22,771 bases of DNA, taken from NCBI GenBank assembly GCA_031367505.1, contig JANLPY010000193.1, positions 1 to 22,771 on the forward strand. The letters are read 5' to 3'. The notes beneath the pieces are model-generated. The model was not told the DNA's origin and made no database searches. It saw only the letters and a program-made list of their open reading frames with translations. Shown piece by piece: positions 7,165 to 16,300 of the stretch. The stretch comes from JAKFWF01 sp031367505 (lineage in GTDB: Bacteria > Pseudomonadota > Alphaproteobacteria > Rhizobiales > Hyphomicrobiaceae). Positions within the stretch are counted from its first letter, which is position 1. Each line of letters starts with the position of its first letter. The translations under genes were made by a program, and so were the position numbers.

Positions 7165-7965
7165 TTACTGGCCTGGCGGTAAATGATCGATGCGATCCGC
7201 AAACGCCCCAAGCGCGACTTCATCGAGCAGACGAACCTTCGGTGCGCTCGCCGCCAATGCGATCGGCAGTGCTGCGGCACCCACCAAGTGATCAGGCAAC
7301 GTCAGATCGCAAACCGTTACACCGGCTGCGATGCGCAGTGCTTGAGCCCGGTCACGCAGCTCGTCGTGTGTGATCGGGTGACCACGATGGCCGGCGGTGC
7401 CAAGATTTGACAAGCATGCGGCGAGCGACGGTGCGGTGGCCTTCGCGTAGGCCTCGATCCGCGTCCAGCCTTGCGTTGCGGCTCGCTCATCGAGTGCGGT
7501 GCCTTCTGGGCCCACGAGCCCGTTCGATGCCACGATCAGGCGCGCAATCCGATGCGGCGCCATTTTGAGTTCGCGCTCAACTTCGATATCGACGCCAACG
7601 CGCCCAGCGCGGCTCAACGCGATCAGCAGCACTGAGCCGGTATCAGAAATGCTGAAATCGAGATCTGCGCCCGCCAACACCGGACGCCCACCCGCCTCGA
7701 TGTGAAAGCTCGATCGCGCGGGCTTAGCGTTGGCACGCACGGCGAGCAATACACGAAGTGCAATACGCCCAATCCGCCAGCGCACAGCATCTTCAGGATC
7801 GAGGATGCGCGCCGCGCGCTCACATTCGTCGGGCGGCAGCAGCCGGGCCCGCGTTTCGATGTGCGATAAAGGTTCAGCGAGACGCACGCAATCAACGAGC
7901 CACAATTCGATCGGGTCGACGTCGCTGACCTGATCACGCGGCGGACGTTGCGGCGCGGGTGTCAC
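7165..7965 (-). CDS. 4'-phosphopantetheinyl transferase, Sfp-like
   Basis: The predicted protein is 266 residues and resembles the Sfp/AcpT superfamily, which moves phosphopantetheine from coenzyme A to a serine of carrier proteins. The supporting motifs are GRPVL (93-97), the metal-binding VGVDIE (D126 and E128) and WTRIEAYAKA (167-176, with E171 and K175). The usual LSHSG motif reads FSISDTG here, replacing the histidine that contacts coenzyme A by aspartate. The region between the motifs also departs from classical Sfp. It starts with GTG at 7965, overlapping the TGA of the upstream MerR gene by four bases (GTGA), so the two are probably translationally coupled. No polyketide or peptide synthetase is in the window, so the carrier protein is unknown. 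Weak or altered activity is possible. Confidence 0.78.
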   Translation of the reverse strand: MTPAPQRPPRDQVSDVDPIELWLVDCVRLAEPLSHIETRARLLPPDECERAARILDPEDAVRWRIGRIALRVLLAVRANAKPARSSFHIEAGGRPVLAGADLDFSISDTGSVLLIALSRAGRVGVDIEVERELKMAPHRIARLIVASNGLVGPEGTALDERAATQGWTRIEAYAKATAPSLAACLSNLGTAGHRGHPITHDELRDRAQALRIAAGVTVCDLTLPDHLVGAAALPIALAASAPKVRLLDEVALGAFADRIDHLPPGQ

Positions 7966-8516
7966 TTCTGGGCCGCTCGGGCACCTTCACCTGACGCACC
8001 AGCGAACACTGCGAAGTCCATGCCACGCAGGATGCGGCGGCAATCCTCGAGTTCGGTGAGGAGCTTGTCCAGGCGAGCAAGTTGATCGATCCGCTTTGCT
8101 GCGGCGGGCGCGACCGGTGGTAGAGCCCGCTCGACGGCGGTCGGTTTCGCTGTTGCAACGGTGGCTAGCGGCGACGTCTTGCGCGGTTTGCGCCCAGGCT
8201 TACCCGGCGCTGTGTTCTCAGGCACAGCCGGGGCGTCGAGCGCACTGGTCTGCCAGCACGCCTTGACGAAATCCAGCCCCTGCTCGCGCAGCAACTTCTG
8301 CACGCCCTTGATCGTGTAGCCTTCGCGATGCAGCAGATAACGAATCCCACGCAGCAGATCGAGATCATCCGGCCGGTAGTACCGGCGTCCGCCTCCCCGC
8401 TTCATCGGCCGCACTTGCGGAAACTTGTTCTCCCAGAACCGCAAGACATGCTTCTGCACATCAAGTTCTGTCGCAACTTCACTGATCGTGCGGAATGCGT
8501 CGAGCGCTTTCGCCAT
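7962..8516 (-). CDS. MerR-family transcriptional regulator
   Basis: A 184-residue MerR-type DNA-binding protein. Residues about 9-45 form the winged helix-turn-helix (ISEVATELDVQKHVLRFWE). RRYYRPDDLDLLRGIRYLL (about 44-62) is the conserved wing and helix, followed by YTIKGVQKLLREQG. The C-terminal half has a proline-, alanine- and lysine-rich linker and then a helical stretch (RLDKLLTELEDCRRIL) likely to pair subunits as a coiled coil. No metal-binding cysteine cluster is evident, so it is not a standard metal sensor. A strong GGAGG precedes ATG 8516. A perfect 7-bp dyad lies at 8561-8579 upstream and may be its own operator. It sits directly after ihfA in the same orientation, an arrangement widely conserved in alphaproteobacteria. 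The effector is unknown. Confidence 0.93.
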   Translation of the reverse strand: MAKALDAFRTISEVATELDVQKHVLRFWENKFPQVRPMKRGGGRRYYRPDDLDLLRGIRYLLHREGYTIKGVQKLLREQGLDFVKACWQTSALDAPAVPENTAPGKPGRKPRKTSPLATVATAKPTAVERALPPVAPAAAKRIDQLARLDKLLTELEDCRRILRGMDFAVFAGASGEGARAAQK

Positions 8517-8560
8517 GGCCGAACCTCCGCCTGACGCAATACAGGGGCAAACATCGATGC

Positions 8561-8579
8561 TACTTCCAACACGGAAGTA
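8561..8579. promoter_or_regulatory. Perfect dyad upstream of the MerR gene, candidate operator
   Basis: TACTTCC (8561-8567) and GGAAGTA (8573-8579) are perfect inverted repeats separated by five bases. The dyad is 19 bp long and lies 45-63 bp before the MerR start codon. MerR-type regulators typically bind dyads of about this size inside the promoter spacer, so autoregulation is the natural reading. No convincing -35/-10 pair frames it, and direct evidence is lacking. Confidence 0.45.
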
Positions 8580-8661
8580 ACGTTGCGTCGACTCTACGAG
8601 ATTCGCAGGCGCAGCGCGCTATGCCAAGCGCCACAGTCGATCAACGGCCACTCAACCGTTG

Positions 8662-8979
8662 CTATTCGGCAGCTTTGCGGCGCGACAATCCGGAATTAAT
8701 CCGGCCCTTCATGATATTGCTCGGCCGGAACACCAGAACGCGCCGCGGCGTGATCGGTACTTCCTGTCCGGTTTTCGGGTTACGGCCAATGCGCTCGCCC
8801 TTCGAACGGATGCCGAATGAACCGAATGACGATAACTTTACCTGATCGCCCAGCGCCAAGCTGTTCGAAATCTCGCCGAGCACCAACTCGACAAGATCCT
8901 GCGACTCGTTACGCGGCAGACCGACCTGGTCCACAAGCGCTTCCGCCAAATCGGCACGCGTCAGCGTCTTTCCGCTCAT
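8662..8979 (-). CDS. ihfA: Integration host factor subunit alpha
   Basis: A 105-residue DNA-bending protein of the HU/IHF family that partners with IHF-beta in nucleoid organisation, recombination and sigma-54 promoter activation. Its start, MSGKTLTRADLAEALVDQVGL, is characteristic of alpha subunits. The beta-ribbon DNA-clasping arm is present as GRNPKTGQEVPITPRRVLVFRPS with the intercalating proline in the NPKTG loop. The start ATG at 8979 has AAGGT close upstream and GGAGG further out. It lies between fabH and the MerR gene, its standard alphaproteobacterial place. The length matches the family. Confidence 0.96.
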   Translation of the reverse strand: MSGKTLTRADLAEALVDQVGLPRNESQDLVELVLGEISNSLALGDQVKLSSFGSFGIRSKGERIGRNPKTGQEVPITPRRVLVFRPSNIMKGRINSGLSRRKAAE

Positions 8980-9016
8980 GGCTACCTTTGCCTCCCAAGG
9001 CCTCGAAATGAGCTTG

Positions 9017-9046
9017 ATGCTACCTTGTAGGGAGCGCAGCGGTCAA
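9017..9046 (-). promoter_or_regulatory. Candidate sigma-70-type promoter for ihfA
   Basis: On the minus strand TTGACC (9046-9041) is followed 18 bases later by TAGCAT (9022-9017), matching the -35 and -10 consensus at five and four of six positions. It falls in the fabH-ihfA gap, 38-67 bp before the ihfA start. An AT-rich block with a short dyad (9071-9096) lies upstream and might be an UP element or an IHF-type site. It does not match the IHF consensus well. This is a by-eye call. Confidence 0.35.
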
Positions 9047-9116
9047 CGACTTCGAGCACCCAAGCAGCTGAAAATTCAAACTTAAATTTGAAAATTGCAT
9101 TTCGCCTGCTACAGCG

Positions 9117-10094
9117 CTACCAGCGCGCCAGCACCGCGCCCCAAGTCAGGCCGCCGCCCATCGCCTCCATGAGCACGAGGTTGCCCTCCTTTACGCGATG
9201 TGCTTCGAACGCCTGATTGAGCGCCATTGGGATTGATGCCGCCGACGTATTCCCGTGATGCTGCAGCGTAACGACGACCTTCTCTGGCGGTATGCCGAGC
9301 TTTTTCGCGATGCCATCGAGGATCCGCGCATTGGCCTGATGCGGAACGAACAGGTCGATGTCGGTCGCAGCATACCCGCTTTGCAGCAACGTCTCTTCGA
9401 TGACGCCTGAGATTTTCTGCACGGCATGGCGAAAGACTTCGCGGCCATTCATGCGCAAATGCCCAACCGTCTTGGTGGAGCCGGGGCCGCCATCGACGTA
9501 CAATAGATCCTCGTAGCGCCCATCGGAACGAATGCGCGTGGCTAGAATTCCGCGGTCACCACGCCCGCCATTTTGCGGTTGCGCTTCGAGGACGACTGCA
9601 CCCGCGCCATCGCCGAAAAGCACGCACGTGCCGCGGTCACTCCAATCCAGGATGCGGGAGAATGTCTCGGCACCGATCACGAGCGCGCGTTGGAATTGGC
9701 CGGTTTTGAGAAAGTTGTCGGCGGTCGTCAGCGCAAATACGAAACCCGAACAGACGGCCTGAATGTCGAATGCCGCACCCTTGGTGACACCGAGCGCCGC
9801 CTGGATCTTGACGGCGGTCGCTGGAAACGTGCGGTCGGGCGTCGCCGTGGCGCAGATGACGAGGTCGATATCGATCGGATCGATGCCGGCACGGATCAGC
9901 GCCTGCTTGGCGGCGGCAATCCCGAGATCGGAGGTGAATTCGCCTTCCTCCGCGATATGGCGGGATCTTATGCCGGTGCGCTCGGTGATCCACGCATCCG
10001 TCGTATCGACGAGCTTCGACATATCTTCGTTGGTCATGATGCGCTTGGGCAGATAGGCGCCGACGCTGCGGATCACGGATCTTATGACGGCCAA
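9117..10094 (-). CDS. fabH: Beta-ketoacyl-ACP synthase III
   Basis: FabH condenses acetyl-CoA (or another primer) with malonyl-ACP to start fatty acid chains. At 325 residues it has normal length. The Cys-His-Asn catalytic triad is visible: C115 in IQAVCSGF, H252 in VPHQANARI and N282 in HHGNTSAAS. The C-terminal GGGLTWGAVLARW is typical. The likely start is TTG at 10094, with AAGGG a few bases upstream. The next candidate is GTG at 10076, which gives an N-terminus (MIRSVGAYLPKR) closer to many homologues but has poorer ribosome-binding sequence. It lies 71 bp after plsX, probably in the same operon, linking chain initiation to phospholipid synthesis. Confidence 0.97.
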   Translation of the reverse strand: MAVIRSVIRSVGAYLPKRIMTNEDMSKLVDTTDAWITERTGIRSRHIAEEGEFTSDLGIAAAKQALIRAGIDPIDIDLVICATATPDRTFPATAVKIQAALGVTKGAAFDIQAVCSGFVFALTTADNFLKTGQFQRALVIGAETFSRILDWSDRGTCVLFGDGAGAVVLEAQPQNGGRGDRGILATRIRSDGRYEDLLYVDGGPGSTKTVGHLRMNGREVFRHAVQKISGVIEETLLQSGYAATDIDLFVPHQANARILDGIAKKLGIPPEKVVVTLQHHGNTSAASIPMALNQAFEAHRVKEGNLVLMEAMGGGLTWGAVLARW

Positions 10095-10165
10095 AGGTTT
10101 TCCCTTCGTGGCTGTTATCGGAAATGCCGGCCCCTAAAGCGACCGGCCGGAATGTCGCGCACGGT

Positions 10166-11224
10166 TCAAGGAGCGCCAGATTTCTCCGTCGCTATGGCCG
10201 CTAGTTTACCGTGGAACGCAGTCAGATCGGCGGTCAGCCGGCTAACGAGACCACTTTCGGCCATGTCGTAGCCGAGATCGATCGCACTCGCAAAGCCTAG
10301 CGCGTCCGTGCCACCGTGACTTTTGATCGCGACACCGTTGAGACCAAGGAAAGTACCGCCATTGACGCGGCGAGGATCCATCTTCTCTTTCAATACCTTG
10401 AAGCCGCCACGGGCGAGGGTTGCACCGATCTTGGATAACAGCGAACGGGTCATTGCGGCCTTGAGATATTGACCAATTTGTTTAGCGGTTCCCTCGGCGG
10501 TCTTGAGCGCGATGTTGCCGGCAAAGCCCTCGACCACGACCACGTCGACGACCCCTTGGCCAATCTGATCGCCTTCGATGAAACCACGATAGTCGAGCGG
10601 CAGTCCGGCCGTCTCCTTGAGCCACGTATTGGCAAGCTTGACCTCATCGGCGCCTTTGTTCTCCTCGACGCCGACGTTCAGGAGGGCGACGGTCGGGCGT
10701 TCGACATGGAACAGCGCGCGCGCCATGGCGGCACCCATCATGGCGAAGTCGCACAGCTGCCTGGCCGATGCGCCGATATTGGCGCCGACATCCAGTACGA
10801 TGCATTCGCTTCGAACCGTCGGCCAGAGTGCCGCAATAGCTGGCCGCTCGATGCTTGCCAGGGGCCGCAACACCAACTTCGACATCGCCATCAACGCACC
10901 GGTATTGCCAGCCGATACCGCAACGTCGGCCCGGCCGTCACGAACGGCTTCCAGTGGCAGCCACATGCTGGAGCCCTTGCCGCGGCGCAGCGCCTGGCTT
11001 GGCTTCTCGGTCATCGCAATCATCAGATCGGTGTGGATCACTTCGCTTCGAGCGGCGAGTTTCGGGTGTTTCGCCAGCTCCGGCCGAATGCGCCCTTCAA
11101 CGCCATACAGGCGAAAAGACAAATTGGGGTGCCGTACGAGCGAAATTGCGGCGCCGGGGATCACCACCTCGGGTCCGTGATCGCCACCCATGGCGTCGAG
11201 CGCGATGATGCGTGAAGACGACAT
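10166..11224 (-). CDS. plsX: Phosphate acyltransferase PlsX
   Basis: PlsX converts acyl-ACP and phosphate to acyl-phosphate, which the membrane enzyme PlsY uses to make lysophosphatidic acid. The 352-residue protein has the family's opening IIALDAMGGDHGPEVVIPGA, the central VSAGNTGALMAMSKLVL and VLDVGANIGASARQLCDFA, and the later GFAGNIALKTAEGTAKQI. The ATG at 11224 is preceded by GAGG five bases away. A 226-bp gap separates it from the DUF177 gene upstream. That gap holds a small hairpin near 11326-11343 and a repeated GTGACTTT, and may contain a promoter. rpmF, which often lies near plsX in other bacteria, is not present. Confidence 0.97.
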   Translation of the reverse strand: MSSSRIIALDAMGGDHGPEVVIPGAAISLVRHPNLSFRLYGVEGRIRPELAKHPKLAARSEVIHTDLMIAMTEKPSQALRRGKGSSMWLPLEAVRDGRADVAVSAGNTGALMAMSKLVLRPLASIERPAIAALWPTVRSECIVLDVGANIGASARQLCDFAMMGAAMARALFHVERPTVALLNVGVEENKGADEVKLANTWLKETAGLPLDYRGFIEGDQIGQGVVDVVVVEGFAGNIALKTAEGTAKQIGQYLKAAMTRSLLSKIGATLARGGFKVLKEKMDPRRVNGGTFLGLNGVAIKSHGGTDALGFASAIDLGYDMAESGLVSRLTADLTAFHGKLAAIATEKSGAP

Positions 11225-11450
11225 CAGGTCCTCGCCCTCTGGGGCAGCACACGCAAAGCGATGGCGTATGGAATGGTGGCGTGACTTTTCAGCATTTCGA
11301 TTTCACGTGACTTTCCCCCAGACCGTGCCTGCTTGCACAGGCTTAGATTACTCGGCGACTCGCTGCCGCATTATCTCACAGCAGAAACAGCATAGCGAAC
11401 ACCACTGGACGCACAACGGCAATGATCACCGATGCTATCGTAGACAGGCT

Positions 11451-11981
11451 CTACGACTTGGGCTTGAGTTTTGCCAGCGCCGCAAACGGGTGCACCTCGG
11501 CGCTCTCGCTTGTTTGCTGCCATTGTAGGGTCGCGTCCGGTTTTCGTGGATAAGGTTCGAGCCCCGCCGATAAGCACTCGAACACGATGCGACCGTAGGC
11601 AATCTTGCCGCTTTCGATCGGCTCGGCCATGTCTTTCGCCTCGGGGTCGAAAAACTCGCCTTCCTCGTCGGTCTTTGCAGCAACCGCGATCTGGTCCGGC
11701 GGCCAGAACTCAACGTCGATCGCTTCCTCGATATTGCCTGCCACCGGCTCCAGCGACACGACACACGCTTGGGTGACGGACGCCTTCACCTTGCCAGTGA
11801 GATGATAATGTCCTTGGCGGAGCGCACGCACCCGCAATTCACATTCGAGCGACGTGCACGCGATGATGTCGAGCGAAGTAGCCAATGCCTGGAGCTCGGC
11901 ATCAGTGGGCTTCGGAGACAGGCGAATGCCGCCATCGGGGATTTGTGTCGCGGCGATAAACCAAGTTGTCTCGATACTCAT
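11451..11981 (-). CDS. DUF177 (YceD-type) protein
   Basis: A 176-residue protein of the DUF177 family, whose E. coli member YceD has been linked to 23S rRNA accumulation. The exact activity is unknown. Family hallmarks are the central CVVSLEPVAGNIEEAIDVEF (about residues 73-92), the acidic stretch DEEGEFFDPEAKD, and near the C-terminus LSAGLEPYPRKPDA. The ATG at 11981 follows GAGG by six bases. It lies 28 bp after the bc1 chaperone gene on the same strand and upstream of plsX, a common order in alphaproteobacteria. Proteins of this group lack obvious catalytic residues, and none are evident here. Confidence 0.92.
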   Translation of the reverse strand: MSIETTWFIAATQIPDGGIRLSPKPTDAELQALATSLDIIACTSLECELRVRALRQGHYHLTGKVKASVTQACVVSLEPVAGNIEEAIDVEFWPPDQIAVAAKTDEEGEFFDPEAKDMAEPIESGKIAYGRIVFECLSAGLEPYPRKPDATLQWQQTSESAEVHPFAALAKLKPKS

Positions 11982-12009
11982 GTTGGCCTCATTTTTCGAA
12001 GCATAAACA

Positions 12010-12534
12010 TTAGAATGGCGGGAATGTTATTCGTCCAGCTTCGATCTCGCCCCACGGTTGTTGCGCCAAATGGCTCGACGCTCGCCGGACGTAAGCTGCA
12101 ACCACCGAGGGCTGGCCGACCCCATCCTGCACCACGATATAGCGCGCGATCGCAGCGGTGAGCTGGGTGTCGGAACTCTCGGCGACCGCCGCCCGATAGG
12201 CTTCCATCTGCTCGTGAAGTGCCGCCGCCGCTTTCTTTACTCGTCTTGGCACACCCATGTCGCCGATGCCAATCTCGCGCATGTTGTCATCGATGTCAGT
12301 GACGAACGATTCCAGGAGAGCGCGCGCCAGCTCGTCGCCATTGGCGCCTTCGGAACGAATTCGCTCTAGCGCTAAAAACATGTGAACAGAGATCACCGAA
12401 AAGCGGCCCTCCATTGTATCGGGGACACCTGCGCGCGTATAAAACTCCGGAATACGGGCCTGCGTCACGATCGAGCCATAAAGGGCTGCTGCGGTCTTTC
12501 CCGGTCGGGACCGTGATCTAAGCCATGTCAGCAC
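12010..12534 (-). CDS. Ubiquinol-cytochrome c chaperone (Cbp3 family)
   Basis: A 174-residue member of the ubiquinol-cytochrome c chaperone family, related to mitochondrial Cbp3/UQCC1, which helps assemble cytochrome b of the bc1 complex. Signature segments are AAALYGSIVTQARIPEFY (residues about 15-32), GVPDTMEGRFSVISVHMFL (36-54) and DIDDNMREIGIGDMGVPRRVKK (80-101). The start is GTG at 12534; no ATG lies close enough, and the ribosome binding site is weak (AGGCTG about 10 bases ahead). Head-to-head with bamE across a 192-bp gap, it leads the leftward block toward plsX, fabH and ihfA. In free-living bacteria the function of this family is inferred from the mitochondrial protein. Confidence 0.93.
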   Translation of the reverse strand: MLTWLRSRSRPGKTAAALYGSIVTQARIPEFYTRAGVPDTMEGRFSVISVHMFLALERIRSEGANGDELARALLESFVTDIDDNMREIGIGDMGVPRRVKKAAAALHEQMEAYRAAVAESSDTQLTAAIARYIVVQDGVGQPSVVAAYVRRASSHLAQQPWGEIEAGRITFPPF

Positions 12535-12726
12535 GTGTTTTCAGCCTATTATTGAGTGTGGCAGCGTCTCGGTGCAAGTTGCGGTGACTAACACGTTGCA
12601 AGTGACTTGTGACGATAGCGCAATGTTCCTGCGGACAGACGATGCTATCTGCGTTGCCAATACCAGTGTGGCGGCCTTAGGTCATCTGGTACTGACGAAA
12701 TCGATTCGAGATCAAGGTGATACGTG

Positions 12727-13242
12727 ATGCGCGATGATTTTACGTCGATCAAATGCCAAACGGACCGCAGCGCGTTTGGTCGCCGCAGCGCGTTTGGCCG
12801 CAGAACCGTACTGACGCTGGTCACCAGTCTTGGCCTCGGGCTCGCCGGTTGTTCGTCGACCGTAACAAGGCATGGCCACCTGTTTCAAGAAAATGACCTA
12901 CAGCAGGTGCAGCCCGGCATGAGCCAGGAGCAGGTGAAACTCACCCTCGGCACGCCGACGCAGACCGCAACAGCTGGCAATGCCAACGCCTTCTACTACA
13001 TGTCGTCGACGAAGAAGCAGACGTCGTTCATGGCGCCAACCGAGACCGACCGGCAAGTGGTAGCCGTCTACTTCAATAAAGTGGGAACCGTTGATCGGGT
13101 CGCCAACTACGGCATGAAAGACGGCAAGGTCTTCGATACCATCAGCCGCACAACCGCCTCCGCCAACCAGAATGATGACGGCATCCTGAAGCAGCTATTC
13201 CGCAACCTCGGCCAGAAGGGTTCGATCTTCGGCGACGGCTGA
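12727..13242 (+). CDS. bamE: Outer membrane assembly lipoprotein BamE (SmpA/OmlA)
   Basis: A 171-residue lipoprotein of the BAM complex, which inserts beta-barrel proteins in the outer membrane. It has a long signal peptide with lipobox LAGC (cysteine 42), then the SmpA/OmlA fold with QQVQPGMSQEQVKLTLGTPT (about residues 59-78) and VAVYFNKVGTVDRVANYGM. I start at ATG 12727, with AAGGTG seven bases upstream; the GTG at 12724 is too close to that site. Residues 14-25 are a tandem duplication (RSAFGR twice) that lengthens the positive n-region of the signal peptide. A C-terminal tail rich in asparagine and glycine (about 140-171) extends past the core domain. Confidence 0.95.
   Translation: MRDDFTSIKCQTDRSAFGRRSAFGRRTVLTLVTSLGLGLAGCSSTVTRHGHLFQENDLQQVQPGMSQEQVKLTLGTPTQTATAGNANAFYYMSSTKKQTSFMAPTETDRQVVAVYFNKVGTVDRVANYGMKDGKVFDTISRTTASANQNDDGILKQLFRNLGQKGSIFGDG
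12766..12801. repeat. 18-bp tandem duplication inside the bamE signal peptide
   Basis: Two head-to-tail 18-bp units, 12766-12783 and 12784-12801, differ at one base (T12780 versus C12798), a silent glycine codon change. The units are in frame and each encodes RSAFGR. Copy-number slippage of such a repeat would change the signal peptide by six residues without a frameshift. Confidence 0.9.
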
Positions 13243-13361
13243 TCGGTCCCCTACTTTTGAATGCAGGGTTCGATCGGTCGATACGCAAGGTCGCTTTCTG
13301 AGCGAAGCATCCCTGCCCATTTCTGGTACACTCGCGTGAGCGTTTCAGCGGAGCATCGGTC

Positions 13362-16300
13362 ATGGCAGTCGCACCGGCCACTAAGCAGCAGCAAGTCCCC
13401 AGTCAGCTCGAATTACCTGCGCGCGACGAAATCGCAAACTACCACCTCGTCGAGGAAATGCGCCTCGTTGGCGGCTTGGTCGAGCGCGCGATCTATACCG
13501 AAGACGAGCGCCGCCGAACGGCCGACGTCGCCCGCCGCCTGGTTCACGCAGCCCGTGCAGGCCGGCACAAGTTCTCCGGCATCGACGCGTTCATGCACGA
13601 ATACGGCCTGACCAGCGAGGAAGGCGTTATCTTGATGTGCCTCGCCGAGGCGCTACTGCGTATTCCCGATACCGAGACCGCCGATGCATTGATCGCGGAG
13701 AAGGTCGGCAGCGGTCAGTGGGGCCGCCACGTCGGCGCATCGGACTCGTTGTTCGTCAATGCCTCCACCTGGGGCCTGATGTTGACCGGACAGATCGTCA
13801 AACTGAAGGATGTGAAGGGCAGCACGGTCGGCAATATATTGAAGCGCCTCGTCGTGCGATCCGGCGAGCCGGTGATCCGCCAAGCCTTGCGTCAAGCGAT
13901 GCGCGTGATGGGCGATCAATTCGTCCTTGGCACGACCATCAATGATGCGTTGAAACGCGCCGCTCCCCTCGAGGCCCAGGGCTACCGTTTCTCCTACGAC
14001 ATGTTGGGCGAAGGCGCGAAGACCACCGCCGATGCGAAGCGCTATTTCGATCGCTACATGTCGGCACTCGACCAAATCGGCCGATCGATCCGTCCATTGA
14101 CGTCGCAACATTCCGACGCGTTGATGGAACGCCCAAGCTTGTCGGTCAAACTGTCCGCGATCCACCCACGGTTCGAGCCCGGCAAGGAAGATCGTCTCGC
14201 CGCCGAACTTGCACCACTGATCATCGAACTGGCCCGCTCAGCCCGTGCGCGCGGCATCGGATTGACGATCGACGCCGAGGAACAGGACCGTCTCGATACG
14301 ACCCTGGGATTGTTCGGTCGCGTGTTCACTGATCCCGCGCTCGACAGTTGGCCCGGCCTCGGCTTGGCCGTGCAAGCCTATGGCCGTCGCGCGATTCCCG
14401 TGCTGCGCTGGCTTCGCCGGGTATCGGAGCGCAGCGGTAAGCGCATCCCGGTGCGACTGGTGAAGGGCGCCTATTGGGATAGCGAAATCAAGTGGGCCCA
14501 GGAGCGCGGCTGGCGCGACTATCCGGTGTTCACGCGCAAACTTCACACCGACGTTTCCTACCTCGCTTGCATGCGGCTACTGCTCTCCGATGGACAAGCG
14601 TTCTATCCGCAGTTTGCAACCCACAACGCACATACGGTGGCCGCCGCCTACACCGCCGGTGGCAATGCGAACTTCGAATTCCAGCGCCTGCACGGCATGG
14701 GCGAAGCGCTGTACGAGGACGTCGTCGGTCCAGGCAAACTGGGTCGCGCGTGCCGCATCTATGCCCCCGTTGGCGGGCACGAAGATTTGCTCGCCTATCT
14801 CGTGCGGCGCTTACTCGAAAACGGCGCCAACACCTCGTTCGTCAATCGCATCGCCGACGAGGAGGCCCCGGTCGCCGACATCATTCGCGATCCAGTCGAG
14901 ATGGCCGATCTCGAACGTGAAACGGGAGCGGCCAGCGCCGAGCCATTGCAGCCAAGCCCGCTACTGATCTACGGCAACAGCCGCCGCAACAGTCTTGGTC
15001 TGCCGCTATCCGAGCCGTCGGTGCGCACGGCACTCGCCGCTGAAATGAACTTGGCGCTCGAAGGCTCGTTTGCCGTCGGGCCCATCGTCAACGGCAAAGC
15101 GATTACCGGTGGACCGGACGCCGTGCTGGTTGCCTGCCCGCACGACCGCCGGACACGCATCGGCAGCGTGCGCGAAGCAGATGCAGCGGCCATCGACGCC
15201 GCGATCACGGCTGCGACCGCGAGCGCCCACCAGTGGGACCGTCGTGGCGGCCCGGCACGCGCTGCCATCCTCGACCGCGCTGCGGACTTGTTCGAGCGCG
15301 ACCATGCCCGATTGATGGCGGTCATTGTTCGCGAAGCCGGCAAGACTTTCGAGAACGCCCAAGGCGATCTGCGCGAAGCCGTCGATTTCCTTCGCTACTA
15401 TGCCAATGAAGCGCGACGGTTGTTCTCCGGCGGGACCACACTGCGCGGACCGACCGGCGAAACCAACACCTTGGAATTGCGCGGTCGCGGCCCCTTTGCG
15501 TGCATTTCGCCGTGGAATTTTCCAATCGCCATATTCACTGGCCAGGTTGCGGCAGCACTCGCCGCCGGTAATCCGGTCCTCGCGAAGCCCGCAGTACAAA
15601 CACCGGTCACGGCCTTCCTCGCCACCCAACTTCTACATGAAGCCGGCGTGCCAACCGGCGTGTTGCATTTACTGACCGGCAGCGGCGCGGTTGGCGCAGC
15701 GCTGGTCAAAGACCGCCGCGTTAAAGGCATCGCCTTCACCGGCTCCAATGAGACGGCATGGACGATCCAACGGGGGCTCGCCGATCGCCGATCCGAGATC
15801 ATCCCCTTCATCGCCGAGACCGGCGGCATCAACGCGATGATCGTCGATAGCAGCGCATTGCCCGAGCAAGTGATCCGCGACGTTGTCCGCTCCGCATTCG
15901 ATAGCGCCGGCCAGCGTTGTTCGGCGGCCCGCGTAATGTTCGTCCAGGACGATGTCGCCGATAAAATGTGCGAGATGCTGGCTGGCGCTGTGTCAGCGCT
16001 GGATATTGGCGATCCGTTCAACTACGCGACCGACATCGGTCCGGTTATCGATCAGGCAGCGCAAGATCGGCTCGATGCGCACAAAGCCCGTATGCACCGC
16101 GAGGCCAAACGCGTGCTGGTGGATTTAGCCGTTCCCGCGAGTTGCCGGTCGGGCACCTTCGTCGGCCCGGCGGTCTTCGAGATCGCAGCCATCAGCCAGC
16201 TCGAGCGCGAAGTGTTCGGCCCGATTTTGCACGTGGTCCGCTTTCAGCAGGGCCAACTCGCCAAGGTCGTCGACGATATCAACGCCACCGGCTTCGGCCT

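Noticed and set aside
9573..11215. Two plus-strand open frames of over 230 codons opposite fabH and plsX
   Set aside because: fabH and plsX are unmistakable on the minus strand. The reverse frames are compositional by-products without motifs or ribosome binding sites.
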